Source: Halichondria panicea
Taxonomy: Eukaryota; Porifera; Demospongiae; Suberitida; Halichondriidae
Length of the DNA stretch: 64,000 nucleotides
Assembly (NCBI RefSeq): GCF_963675165.1
Contig: NC_087380.1
Coordinates: 5,216,071 to 5,280,070 of the forward strand
Direction: 5' to 3'
A program made the position numbers and the translations under genes. Of the stretch, positions 44,681-56,867 are shown in pieces. Under the pieces are notes generated by a model that saw only the letters and a list, made by a program, of their open reading frames with translations, was not told where the DNA came from and searched no databases. Position 1 is the first letter of the stretch; each line of letters starts with the position of its first letter.

Positions 44681-47600
44681 ATGAGCCAAATTTATGTCAA
44701 TGAGCCTCCGACTAATGGAAAGGTAGGTTATTCATCTGTAATTTTATATGATTGACCTATCAATGTGTGGCCCCGGCCCTGGGACATGGGGGAGTTTGAC
44801 ATGAAGTTCTGGCCTTGCATATAGCCGTAAAGACTTCTTTTACATGATGTGTGCCACTGCTTGAGGTTCAAAAACACATGTTGACTGGAGAACGTTTTGG
44901 GGATTTGAAGACAAAATCCTTCCAACCATGTGTGGAATTCGACTTGGAGTATGGTCAAATCCCCCATGTTAGCCGCACCCTTCCCGGAGGGGGGGGAGGG
45001 GGTTAGTGGGGCATCATTGATAGGTGAATTATAATCAATATTTGCGAATGTAGGTTCTGATAAAGACAACTCTAGGAGATGTTGACGTGGAGTTATGGTC
45101 CAAGGAGGCGCCTCTGGCTTGTCGAAACTTTGTGCAGCTGTGCATGGAAGGCTACTACAATGGAAATATCTTCCATAGGATAGTCAGCGGTAAAGACAAT
45201 GTGCAGGGTGGTGTGGTTAGTGACGCCCTGCCATGTATATTAAAGCAGTCCATTTCCCTGAATGAGGCACATTTAAGTTTCAATGGAATTTCCAGCTAAC
45301 CAATCACATGAACACATCCTGATTCTAAGAGTTGGTGACCACTACTACTTTTAATTGTGTGGTAACTCCAAGTACATGTACACAACGTTGTGTTCAAACT
45401 CTCTTGTACAGAGTTTATTGCTCAAACTGGTGACCCCACTGGAACTGGAGAGGGCGGGGAGTCCATCTATGGCCACACCTTCAAGGTGAGCTCTGCCGGT
45501 CCTTGTTTGTGGCTTGATTTAAAAAGTGAACAGTTGAACTTGAATTATCGTTTTGGCTCAAGCCTTCATCAGAAGTATAAACATACTGTATACTTTCATT
45601 CCTCTGTTTTTCGTTTATCGGCCAGGATGAGTTTCATTCTCGGCTGAGGTTTAAGCGGCGAGGGCTGGTGGGGATGGCTAACGCTAGCAAAGACGACAAT
45701 AGCAGTCAGTTTTTCTTCACTCTGGGCAGAGCAGACGAGCTCACTAACAAACACACTCTCTTTGGCAAGGTGAGTTGGTGGGTACACAGCTTTGAGTAGT
45801 GTAAAGTTAAAACTGGGTCACAATAAAGCGGCACTCTTTGGTATGGGGAAGAGGGCCTTCTGGGATCAGTGTGAGGCCACAGATTGTGTAACGAGAGCGT
45901 GCCTTAGCAGGGCTGCAGCCAGGATTTTGGATCGGGGGGGGGGGGGGGGGGGAATTGGGCAAATTAAAAATGTAGGAGGGGCAAAGTCATCAGAATTATA
46001 TTATAGCAGTACAAATGAATCTGCCATATCCTAGGGGGGGCGAAACTGTGCCCAGGGGAGGCGAATTACCCCCCTGGCCACCCTATCCCCCCTCAATGCA
46101 ACCCCTACTTAGTTACTGTGGTATAGTACACATATGCTACATGTAGGTCCCAATGTGACAGTTTACATGTGCATGCACCTGCTTCCGTTAGCTTAGTACA
46201 GCTGTTTCTTGTTTGTGTGTAGGTGTCTGGTCCCACACAGTACAATATACTTCGTCTAAACGAGGTACCCACGAACAAGGAGGACCATCCCCTCGACCCT
46301 GTGCCCAAGATTCTCAAGACTGAGGTCCTGGCAAACCCGTTTGACGACATTGTTCCACGAGTAGACCCGAGAAAGCTGGACAAGACGAGGGAGAAGGCGA
46401 AGAGCCAGTCAAAAGCAACAAAGTGAGCACTCATGTTTTTTGGGGTGTAGCTTTATATCGCCAGTGGTTGTCATGCACTTAATGATTGTGCTATATGTTT
46501 GTATTTAGATACTTGTCAACCACATACATGTAAAGCAGTATTTAATGAAGCCATAATTTACCACATAACTTCCGGGGTCGAACTCAACGCAGGCATGGTA
46601 TCTGGTAAAGGGTCATTGTATCTTAAGATTAGTATTGAGTTCACAATTAGTGTTTCACATCAGAGTAAAGATAATAATTACTCACTGTCTATTACTGAGT
46701 GTTTTGTGTACTGCACATACAAAACCCCTCTTTCTCCTCCAGGAACTTCAGTCTGCTGTCATTTGGAGAGGAGGCTGAGGAAGATGAGGAGGAGACACTA
46801 ACTGCCAGTAAGGTGGGTGCTGGGTGGGGGAGTGGGTAAGGGTGCATGCAGTGGTAAGGGACTTAGTAGTGTGTTGTACTTCACCTGTCCATGTAATATA
46901 AATATTCTTTTAGCAAGCCAAGCTTACTGTCCACTAACATTAGTACAGACCTGTCAGTATATTGTACATGTTTACTAAGTAGTACTTGATTTTACTTTTG
47001 TATCCCGTGGAAACTGACGCAAATACATGACATAATTATTTGCCGTAAATTTATTTTCTTGATTTTAATTACATGTATGTACGCAAATTTGTAACTGGCT
47101 GTTAGGTTTAGAATTGAGCAGTGGTCTTTGCATACTTTGTAGGAGCTAAAGATTAAGAGCAGCCACGATGTACTCACAGAGGACTCCAAACTCAGTGCTC
47201 AACCGGCTGTTGACCAATCAGAATTGAGGTATGTCATAGACTATGCATGGTTTTCAGATGTAATTATTATGCTTGCTAGAAACTTCCTCAACTACAGTAC
47301 CTTTGACTTTCAATATTATAATTATAGGCTGCAAAATTTGCTTTTATCACGTACTGGTACCTATAATTAGAGCATAGTTTAATTGGCTCCAAGTGGTAGG
47401 GTTCTAAGCTATCTTGTTTCCCGTACATACTTTGTACAATTCAGCTCTACCACTTCTATTTATCCAATACAGCTACGTACTGTGCATGTATAATGTAATA
47501 ATTGTTCTCTTCCACAAAATTCTTACCTCATGACGTAAGTATTCTTGATTACAGCATGTTGGTAACCTTGGACACACAATGTAACTGCCTATACAGCAGT

Positions 47601-50600
47601 AGCCTCGAATCCAGGCCTCCCAATGTATGTATGACTGGTGTTTCTAAGCATACAATGAACATGCAACGTTCAAAATAAGCCCTGTTAGTTGCTAGGTGTC
47701 CATGTTCATACGTACGTATTAGTCTACTGCTTTTAACATAATTTGTACGATCGACACTCTGGTTGTGAGGTGCTATAATATACAACTGCCGATGGTTTAG
47801 CATCTCACTGCTCTAGTTATTGGATTGCCAGTGCATGCATGGTCATTCTGACTACTGGGTAACTAGACTCTGTTTGTTATTGTACGTGTACGTACTTACC
47901 GCTGTCAGAATTTACATGTATTTGTAGCATACCACACATACACTGGTACAAGATTATTGCTCTTATGCGGCAGTCACCTTATTAGCCCTGGGTGGCATGT
48001 ACTCCCCCTAGCATGACTGATTAGCAAAATTACCAGAGTCTGTGTCTCTGTTACTATAATTATGTAATAAGTGCACAGAATCACTATAATTATGGTACCG
48101 TACGTAGATTACTGAGTGTTCTGTGCTATTGATTCTCCTTGGATGAAGCAGATATTTTGATTGTGTGCTTACGCATGTATACATGGTTAGCTTGACCCAC
48201 TACTGCATTAATCCTGAATTACATAAAACTATACATCTTTGGATGTATGCAATTATAGTGCCATATACCGGCTTTCAAATGTGAAACTCTTTCGATTATG
48301 AATTGTACATGGATCACAAACAAAATAGTCACAAGGGTAAAGGCACGTCGCATTGCATGCAATCTGGATTAGTACTAGAAATGGGCTTGTACAGTGTCAT
48401 TCGCAAATGTTTACCTACGCATTCGAAACCCAGTATATTATAGTGTGCAGTGATTATTTCATATTTAAGGGTCTTGATTGATTCGTCATTTTGGTGATAA
48501 GTTATTACCGCAGATCCTACAATCGTCTCTCTAGATACCATGGCATTGAAACACCATTCCATTGCTGTGTAGAATTTGCTCCCAAGTAACTGGCTGCATA
48601 GTGATGAAATGTGCCCGGGGGAAGTGTGCTATAATCGTACTTCCTAAGGTGACATGATTAGCTGCTAAAATATCCCTGAATATGCTTCACCATCCGCTGT
48701 GTGTAAGGATATACCGGCTGTGATCTTAACTGCTTGACTCATTGCTTGTATACAATTGCATAATTGCACTGTATAATTACAATTCCTTGCGCTAATCGCT
48801 GACTCTCAGCTCTAGTCACACTGTATAGGTACATGCATGTATAATTAAGCCATTACATGTATTTTTATACTCATTACTGTATCTAATTGTGGTATCATCT
48901 TTCCTATACAGGAAGAATGGAAAACGCAAAAACGATGTAAGTGTGTAGCTAGGGTATAAACACACACGTTATAAACATATTCTTTCTTATCTACACAAGG
49001 CTGCCATTAATTTTTTCTGTTTTGATGTTTGATGATGACCATTACCCATTGTACCTGCACAAATATAACTTAGCTTCGCAAGCGTTTCACTGAAATGCCA
49101 TTATGGTACGTACGTTATCAATTAGGAATCTAACGATGGGGATGAGGGGGACCACAAGAAACTGCGGTTGGAGGAGCACCCACTCAGCGCTCTGGAGGAG
49201 AGACTGCTCAAGGAAGAGCAGGTGAAGACAGATAAGAAGTGAGTCTTGATTATTAGAGATGGTATATTATACATGTAGTCAGGAACTCGTATTTGTACTT
49301 ATGCATTACTTGATCGGTGTTGCTAGGTTTTGCAAGCATCAAACATATGCAATTTTGTGAGTTTAGATCGCTTTGCAAAAACCTACATGTTACCAGTACG
49401 CAAAGATTGTGTGGTCATAGCCGATTTTAATCGTGAGAAAAAAAGACTCTAAACAGTGACCTACTAGCAGTTTAATATTAATTCCTGAGGGCGGCTCGAA
49501 GATTTCGTGCTCCATCTACATGTGTCTACAAACTGAAGAAAAATGAGCTGGTCGGCTATTTTTCTACTTTTACACGAGCTAACTCGATGACCGTGAAGAA
49601 ATTGTTTCGTGTCTCCCTGCCCCTTTCCTCGGGTAAATAGATAATTGCCTTGCTGGCAAAGAGCATGCATTATTTACCATATACAATGCCAACTAGTGTG
49701 TACAGTCAAGACAGCTTGATTTAAATTACTGCGTGGGTGAACACTGCATCATAACCTTAAGTATTATCAAGATTCATCACTCCTGGCATTATGTTGAGTA
49801 GAAGATGAGTACAGTCAAGAGTTCATACTCTTGGTACAGTAACATAATTGTACATTGTATGGGTGCACTCACTATACCGCATAGCGGGTAATTTTCGGGA
49901 GACAAAATATTCGTAGTTCAGCAATATTGAGACACTTCGTGGGTAATATTTTCGTGGTTGGAGCTTGCACTGCAGGTAAAGGTAGGCCAGAGGTAAGCAA
50001 GGTCGCTTCATTCGTGGGTAAAATATTCGTGGTCAGCCCTCCAACCACTAAAACCACGAATATTTTGCCCCACGAAAATTACACGCTATACGGTAGTAAA
50101 CCCGGTAGTAAACCCAGGTCTATTAAAACAATTTTGAGGTGTGTTATATTGGGGTTTGTTTGTGGTGTCTAGCTATCCATGTACTGTTCCCATAACAATG
50201 TACAAGGGACCCGTGACAACCACAGTTTATATATATACTGTAAGTGTGTGCACGCCTAGTGTGGGCTGGCTGTAAATAATGTTTGGTCTACCTGTAAGTT
50301 AATTGGCACTGTACCTCACAATGTGACCCATTGTGCTTAAGTCACACCTGTATACGTGCTGTAAGTGTGTCCAGGAATTTTGCTGCCAGAGTTGAGTTCC
50401 TGTTTGGCACATAGGAACACATAATTATGTGTCACATGTAGTTGCGGCTTACTGAGCACAGTTACGCCTGCACTACACAATTTACTTGTATATTCTAAAC
50501 AGGTGTACATGTAAATCATGCACATACCATGTCATGTACATGTACTGTATGTACGTGTCAGTACAAGTGCTTCAACACTACATGTCTGTGCCATATGCAC

Positions 50601-53600
50601 TTGCCTTTAAACCAATCAAAACAAAGATTTTCCCTGGGTAGAATCTTGTGACTGCACTACACGTACGTGACCTATTCAATTGGCGGACCTACCCGTCTGT
50701 CCTTATTAGCCCCATAGTACGGCAATCCTACGGAAGGATCACATGTCGTTTGACCTTGTTCCCCTGGGACGTTCTGGATTGGAATAACTGTCATGCCAAC
50801 CTGTGTGTGTCAGTATGTGAGGCAGCTGTGGCAGTGTGGAGGAGAGCACTGTGTTGACTGGACTTGCTGACAGTAGCACGATTTGTGTACTGGTACAGCA
50901 GCTGGCTGCTAATTGCGAACAGTGCCAAACAGCCTGAACGTAATAATTTCCACTCACTCACTTGATTGATTAGCTGTATGCCTGCTCCACACACACGTAC
51001 ATACACGTTATCAGTACATCATTAATTACCACTTTAACATAGGTTTAGGAAACCCCTGACCAGTTGTAGCACCTCCCCCCCCCCCCCACCACCACCACCA
51101 GGGCTATACTCCCCTAATGCATGTGCTCTTGTCCTCTCATGCGCTCTTGTAGATATAGCATTAAGTTACTCTACACCTGTGTGTTCTACACCTGTGTGCA
51201 CCTACACTGCTAGTATATAGCTATCGTGTTGTGTGAATAACGGTCCTTGATTTCACAGCTGTGTTTATAGTTACTGTACTCTCGAACCAGAGCAGCATCC
51301 TTTGCAGGTGGTCTTCTCTAGCAGAGGGCAAATGTTTACTCTCTTAATTTGTTATTGTACACTCTGTCAACTTAAGGTTTCCTTGTTTCCTTTAAATACA
51401 TAATTATATCTGCATCTGTGCAGTGGTGTGTGTGTTTCCATGTGAAGAGGCCAGACACAAATCAGTAGAGTAGACACAAATCAGTAGAGTAGACACAAAT
51501 CAGTAGAGTAGCCACTAACTACTCTCAGTACTCCCATAATTTTGCCCTTCCTGAGGTGGTACACATACATCCTTCAGTAGGCACAACTTACTGTAGCCTC
51601 AACCCACGCCCACCTTCTCTCCTTGTTAATTGCTTGGTTGTGCTCTTTGTGACAACAATTGTTAGCAGCTTACGTGTACCCTATGGTGATCATACTGCTA
51701 TAACTATGTAACATGTAGTTTGTCTGCTCTACAATGTACATAATTTAGTAATCTGGTGCTCAAGGGCATGGTGGTTTAGTCTCATTTAGACTGCTCTTAC
51801 TGTGTAGTTTCAATCAGGAGCACGAATGGCGTATCGACTGGACTGTCTTCGGGAAGGCGGTGGATATGCCCTTGGTATTATCTACTGTGTGCTCTAACCA
51901 CATACACTCACAACCATTAGTTGTGTACACCTAACTGAAGTAATGGGTAACCCAATCCACCAACTGCATGTCACTGGCATGATATCAGCTATTCACCAGT
52001 GTGCATTAGCCTACTTGACTGTGGTGTATCAGTTATCATGGTGTAAACCCTATATCCCTCAACACTGTTTGTGTTGATGCACTAGCTAGAGTTTTGACAG
52101 CTACCCTCCCACATAGACTTGGCCTCTAGACAGCTGCTATTAATAATCCGGCTGGGGTAATTTTAGAAGGCTATTAATTACTTCAGGGCACATGCAGCCC
52201 TAGCGTTTTGTACATGGTATTTTCTGTTGTTTATTAACACGAGTTATGCCGGCCGTATTAAGCCTGTTATTAATAATTCCAGCTGCCATAGGACTGGCCC
52301 TGTCTCAGCGGAATAACTGTCATATTGGTAACCGACAGTGTCACAACAAGCCACTTGAAAGTAAAGGTGTGCTCATGCACCACTTCAATGTCCTACCAGG
52401 AGTACATTAAGAGTCCTATGCATATGTACTGTGCTTCAGTGTCATAAGAGGGTGACCTGCGCATGTTGACTAATTTTAAAGCAACACCAACAGTTGCTTG
52501 TTCAGTATGGGAGTGTCTGTGACTGTATAGTGAGTGATGTACCAGGTCGTGGTTGTATGGTGTTGTCAAGTGCATGTCTAGGTGCACATGCACACATCCT
52601 CTGCAGTCACCTCTACACTACTTGCACCTGTGACCCTCACTCTCCACACACACCCTCACAGGAAGGCAATGCGGGATGAAGCCACTCAACTCAAGAAGGA
52701 GCTCAAAGAATCTAAGAGAAGGAGGGAGGCAGAAAAAGAAGAAAAAGAAGCTCAAGAGAGAGGTACTAAATATATGCACTCTGCACCCCAGATTTACCTA
52801 TCACGGCTTTTGAAGGCTGAATCATATCCATTTTCCTCAATGGTACATTTACCTGATTTATTGAATTGAAGCCATTTATCGTGTACTATAATTATATGCA
52901 CAACATAGATAAAGGAAGAGAGGTATTGGAAACGGAAACCACGCACGTGACCATTTAACATCGAAAACTATCCGTTTTCCTCCTATTTTTTGCCGGGTAT
53001 TAACTCGCTCGAAATAAGAAAGTTGTGTTTACTCGAGACATCATCTCCTTAAGCAATTTATAACATGCCTATTCTGTGAGCCTCGTGTAGTCAGAGCTAA
53101 TGACTGACCACACCCAGTAAAAGGAGACATGGAAGTAAACTTCAAAGTTCTATTTTAGGGTGCACAGAATAAGCACATTTGCGAGTGGTTTATTCTCCAC
53201 AGTGTATAGAAATAGCTAGCTCGCAAACCACGCCCCATACAGCCTTATTGCTTAAGACAGCCTCGATTGAACCGCGGGGAAGAGCGGATGTTCATTCGAG
53301 GGTACTTCTGTTTCCAATCCCGGCCTTTCTTTCCTTTATCTTAGATTACAATAAACTGTCATTACAAAATAGAGTGGTTAATTGGAATTAATCTATTTTC
53401 TATGGATTTGGCCACAAGAATGATGTTGTGATATGTGGTGATATGTGGCGGTTGTAATGGGGTGAGTGGGGAGAGAGAATGTTGTAAGCTTATACTGTGA
53501 GCTTTTAGGAAACCCTTGGAGGGTGTTTGTTAAGATAGGGTAACTCGAGAAGTTTGTGCTTTGATAGCGAATGTCCAAATTCTCTCTAAATTAACGTGTA

Positions 53601-56449
53601 GCTATTGCTTCAGCCATTTTAGCTATTGGTCATGTGCTCCAAATGTGTACTAGTACGTGCATGTAAGCACAGTGCAGCACAGCAATGAAACAGTTAGTCT
53701 GTAATCTTAATTGATGTATCAGTATAATTATATAATTGATCCATTATACATAAAATATGATTATTATGACAACAATATCTAAATTCCTTGGTAATGTTGA
53801 ATGTTGCTTCAAACAGTTATCTATCCCCTAATTACCCTTCCCATTCCCATCCCCCTACAGAGTTGCCTGAGGCTGTACGAGACCTCCGTAAGGAGATGGC
53901 CAAGTATCGGTCAATCAAGGGCACCATCGCTACGGGTGGAGATAGGGAGGGTCAGGTGAGGTCTTTAGGCCATTACAAGTGGTTCCTAAGCAAGAAGAGT
54001 TCACTATAACGATTTGAAATGCAGATCGTAGTGATCACCAGTGATATTGAAAGATACATACACGTGTACAGGTTTTAGTTTGAGGTTAGAATACAACAAC
54101 TTGTTATCAAAATTGATTTATGGGGGCACTACTGTTTACATGTATAATAAGTCCCTGGCCCATAGTGTTGTGTTTACTCCTAAGAACTGAATTATAATTA
54201 TTCTCAGAATAATTATGTTGTTGTTCTCTTTATCAAGATACGGTGTTGTAAGCATTGGATTACAACTTCACATTCAATCTGTGTCAATGCGTGTGTGTTA
54301 GTTCTTTAATATGAGAAAGTGTGGCTGGCTGGTTTTCACTAATAATAATATTATAATCTCTGTATATTTTATGTGGATAAGAAAGTTTGATATGTGAGCT
54401 CATACCATAGCAGATTGTACATGTCGGTTTGAGCGCATATAGATTGCATAATGTACAGGGGATTCTTCGTAAGCCCTTAAACTGCTGCCAATTCATTTTT
54501 GTGGGATAATTTAAGCAAGGAAAACATTTTTAATATAAGAGGAAAGAATCCATGTACATACAATATGTCATATGAAACCATTAACTTGCATGGTCACAAT
54601 TAACCTCACATGAAGGTTGTGTCCTTTATCTATAGCTCTTGCTTTGCTGTAATTACACTAGGCGGGTAGCTTCCAATGTTTGCTATGAATCATTTATGAC
54701 ATCGAATTATCTCATCCTTTGTCAGCCTGCACTCCGTATGTACCTATCTCTGCGTGCTACATTGTATGTAGCTTGGCTTCCACTCCTCGGCATGTGTATT
54801 GTCATGAGAGGGAGATCAATTGCAGTACCATAATAATACATACCTCATTGAATTGAGTGCATCATTAATGATGCTGAACTTGCCCAATTTTTCACTCTTC
54901 AAAATTCATCCTGTAATCAATGAACACCTGTGCATGATAAGTTTCTTAGTCACACGTACTTCTTTCTTCTTTCACCACAGACAATGGACATGCTGTCCAA
55001 GTTTAAGTCTCGGCTTTATTCCCTTCGTTCTAAGCCTGCCGACGAGGAGGAGTCACCTGACATTCCTGTGATCAGCGAGGATAATAAAAGCAGCGAAAAA
55101 CCTATGGATGACTGGTAAGGTTTAATCTCATTTAGGGGTGTGAGTGGAACATCCCCCCTGGATCCTAAATTTCCCTCTTCCTCTTGAGATTAGAAATACA
55201 AAATCCCAGGGCGCCCCCCTCTCTATGAAACCCTGACTGGTGGGCCGTGTGCAATTATATGTACAGCTTCCCCCCCCCCCCCCTTGTTTCCTACTTTGCC
55301 TCTCTTTTCAACCCTGAGTCACGTACATGTTCCCGTAGTGTATACACAATGATGTGAGTTTGCAAACCTCTACACTAAGTGTCAATCTCTTCAACAGCAA
55401 ACATTCAGAGTGTTTATGTCAGTGTTAACTAAGCGTTATGGTTATAGGAGTTTGGTATTCAATCTGTTGGGTAGCTTTAAGTTTATACATGTACATGCGT
55501 ATAGCAGATACTTAGCGAATGAGGCAATTGATTAGCGATTGTTTATTTGACAAGCATGCTGCATGGCATGCTCACGTACATATGAGTCTCAGACTGTATC
55601 TTGAAGCCCAACTCTCACCTTGATTTGCCAAATGTACCTGGTATACCGTATCTCCCTAAAAAGGCCTAGCAATATAATGGAAATGGCTGATCCTTCCCCA
55701 TATGTAATTGTCACACGTCACATTCTGGTACCAGCTACAACACGTACTGCAGTTTTGTAGCTACGTACTGTAGACAAAGAGGCTGTAGAATTTGCTGCGT
55801 ACATAATTATGATAATTGGTTTGTAATTGCTCTAGAAAGCTTACCGCCTTGCACTACAATATTATATGGAAGTCTTTCTGTACGGATTAATTGAGCTCTA
55901 ATACACTTGATAGCATAAAGCATGCTTTCTTGTGTGGTAAATTGCTACATCCCATATCGTATAGTTGTGGTATGCATCGATGCTAATTTGAATTTTATGA
56001 ATCAACTACACAATCAAGTTGAGATAGATACAACTTATCGCCACATGTCACATGAGCGTGCATAGAGAGGAGAGACGAACTGATTTGTTTTTCACGTTAG
56101 TTGATATAGCATGTCTGATATGCATATATTCCATACGTGCAGATCCTATTTTTATCAGCTGTATACCTTTGCAATCCCACCAAAAACCTCAGTTTTGTAC
56201 ATGTACTTTTCACCTACTGTTCACTGGGACGTGCATGTATCTACGTAGCTCGTCATATAATAATTGTCATGCATCTCCAGGTTGACTCACCGCCTAAAAT
56301 TTGAGAATGATGACCCTATTCTAGCCAAAGACGCTAATGTTCAGAACGCAGACACATACGATATCTACGATCCAAGAAACCCTCTCAATAAGAGGCGAAG
56401 GGAGGCTGACAAAATTGAGATGATGAACCTACGAAAGGGCAAAACTTGA
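44681..56449 (+). CDS. CWC27: Spliceosome-associated cyclophilin CWC27
   Basis: Thirteen exons: 44681-44722, 45054-45189, 45412-45485, 45626-45769, 46223-46422, 46743-46812, 47143-47228, 48912-48936, 49126-49238, 52662-52762, 53861-53955, 54981-55114, 56281-56449. All phases match and give 462 residues, close to human CWC27. The N-terminal cyclophilin fold starts MSQIYVNEPPTNGK, then DVELWSKEAPLACRNFVQLC, IFHRIVSEFIAQTGDPTGTG, and SSQFFFTLGRADELTNKHTL. The residue equivalent to the cyclophilin A catalytic Trp is Glu (ADEL), as in other CWC27 proteins, which suggests no isomerase activity. The acidic, charged linker (SFGEEAEEDEEE; SSHDVL) and the C-terminal DTYDIYDPRNPLNKRRRE motif are family hallmarks. 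CWC27 joins the activated spliceosome with CWC22/eIF4A3 in the nucleus. This is the only intact copy of three in the window. Confidence 0.96.
45908..46112. mobile_element. 200-bp MITE in CWC27 intron 4 with 5-bp target duplication
   Basis: Starts CAGGGCTGCAGCCAGGATTT and ends TGCAACCCCTA, with CTTAG on both sides (45903-45907 and 46108-46112). It contains a G-run at about 45937. The pseudogene copy A has the uninterrupted site (GTGCCTTAGTTACTGTGG near 12835), so the insertion followed the duplication. Confidence 0.85.
47229..48911. other. CWC27 intron 7, no other gene seen
   Basis: 1.68 kb. Copies A and B match the intact gene only to about 50-100 bp into this intron, so the segmental breakpoint lies here. 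A TAGCCTCGAATCCAGGCC fragment is at 47600. No exon or RNA gene is recognised. Confidence 0.6.
49875..50095. mobile_element. MITE, TACCGCATAGCGGGTAA family, intronic
   Basis: TACCGCATAGCGGGTAATTT faces AAATTACACGCTATACGGTA. It matches 23735-23933 in reverse orientation. Confidence 0.85.
51451..51511. repeat. 21-bp tandem repeat, three copies
   Basis: Three near-identical copies of GACACAAATCAGTAGAGTA in CWC27 intron 9. Confidence 0.95.
52905..53340. mobile_element. TIR element, GGTATTGGAAACGGAA ends, in CWC27 intron 10
   Basis: ATAGATAAAGGAAGAGAGGT at the left is matched by a tract ending TTCTTTCCTTTAT at the right; both are followed inward by the TTGGAAAC(G/A)G motif. Related to 25305-25829. 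Confidence 0.7.
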
Positions 56450-56867
56450 AAACAATGACTGTATAATCACTTTGACTGTGTTATTATTATGTCGTTCTTG
56501 TAAAAATTATTCTTAATGTAAACGAATTACATTTGTGATAAAAATTATTTTGCACTGCGAGCCCCGCCCACTTTGGAATTCCATAGCTGCGCTGTGCAGC
56601 TACAAAACAGTAGATCTAAACAGTAGATCTACTCACTTTCAATGTATTGCTGGATGCAAACTAAATGTTCAGTTTTGTGTCAAGTATAGACTAAGAATCA
56701 CTTACTTATAGCCTTCCATACTAGCTAGCTAGCAGTGAAGAACTTGTGCTCATTCAACTGTATCATTGTTTTGTACACTAGACCAGTCAAGTGTGAACGT
56801 AGTACCACCATTATTGAAGCGTGAAGAAGCCTGCCCTTGACGTATTGGTCTAGCCGTTTCTGTAGCC

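Larger units (their letters stand above)
49239..52661. other. CWC27 intron 9, with repeats
   Basis: 3.4 kb holding a MITE (49875-50095), a diverged GCAAAA-family piece (49325-49420), a poly-C run (51076-51087) and a three-copy minisatellite (51451-51511). No nested gene is supported. Confidence 0.6.
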
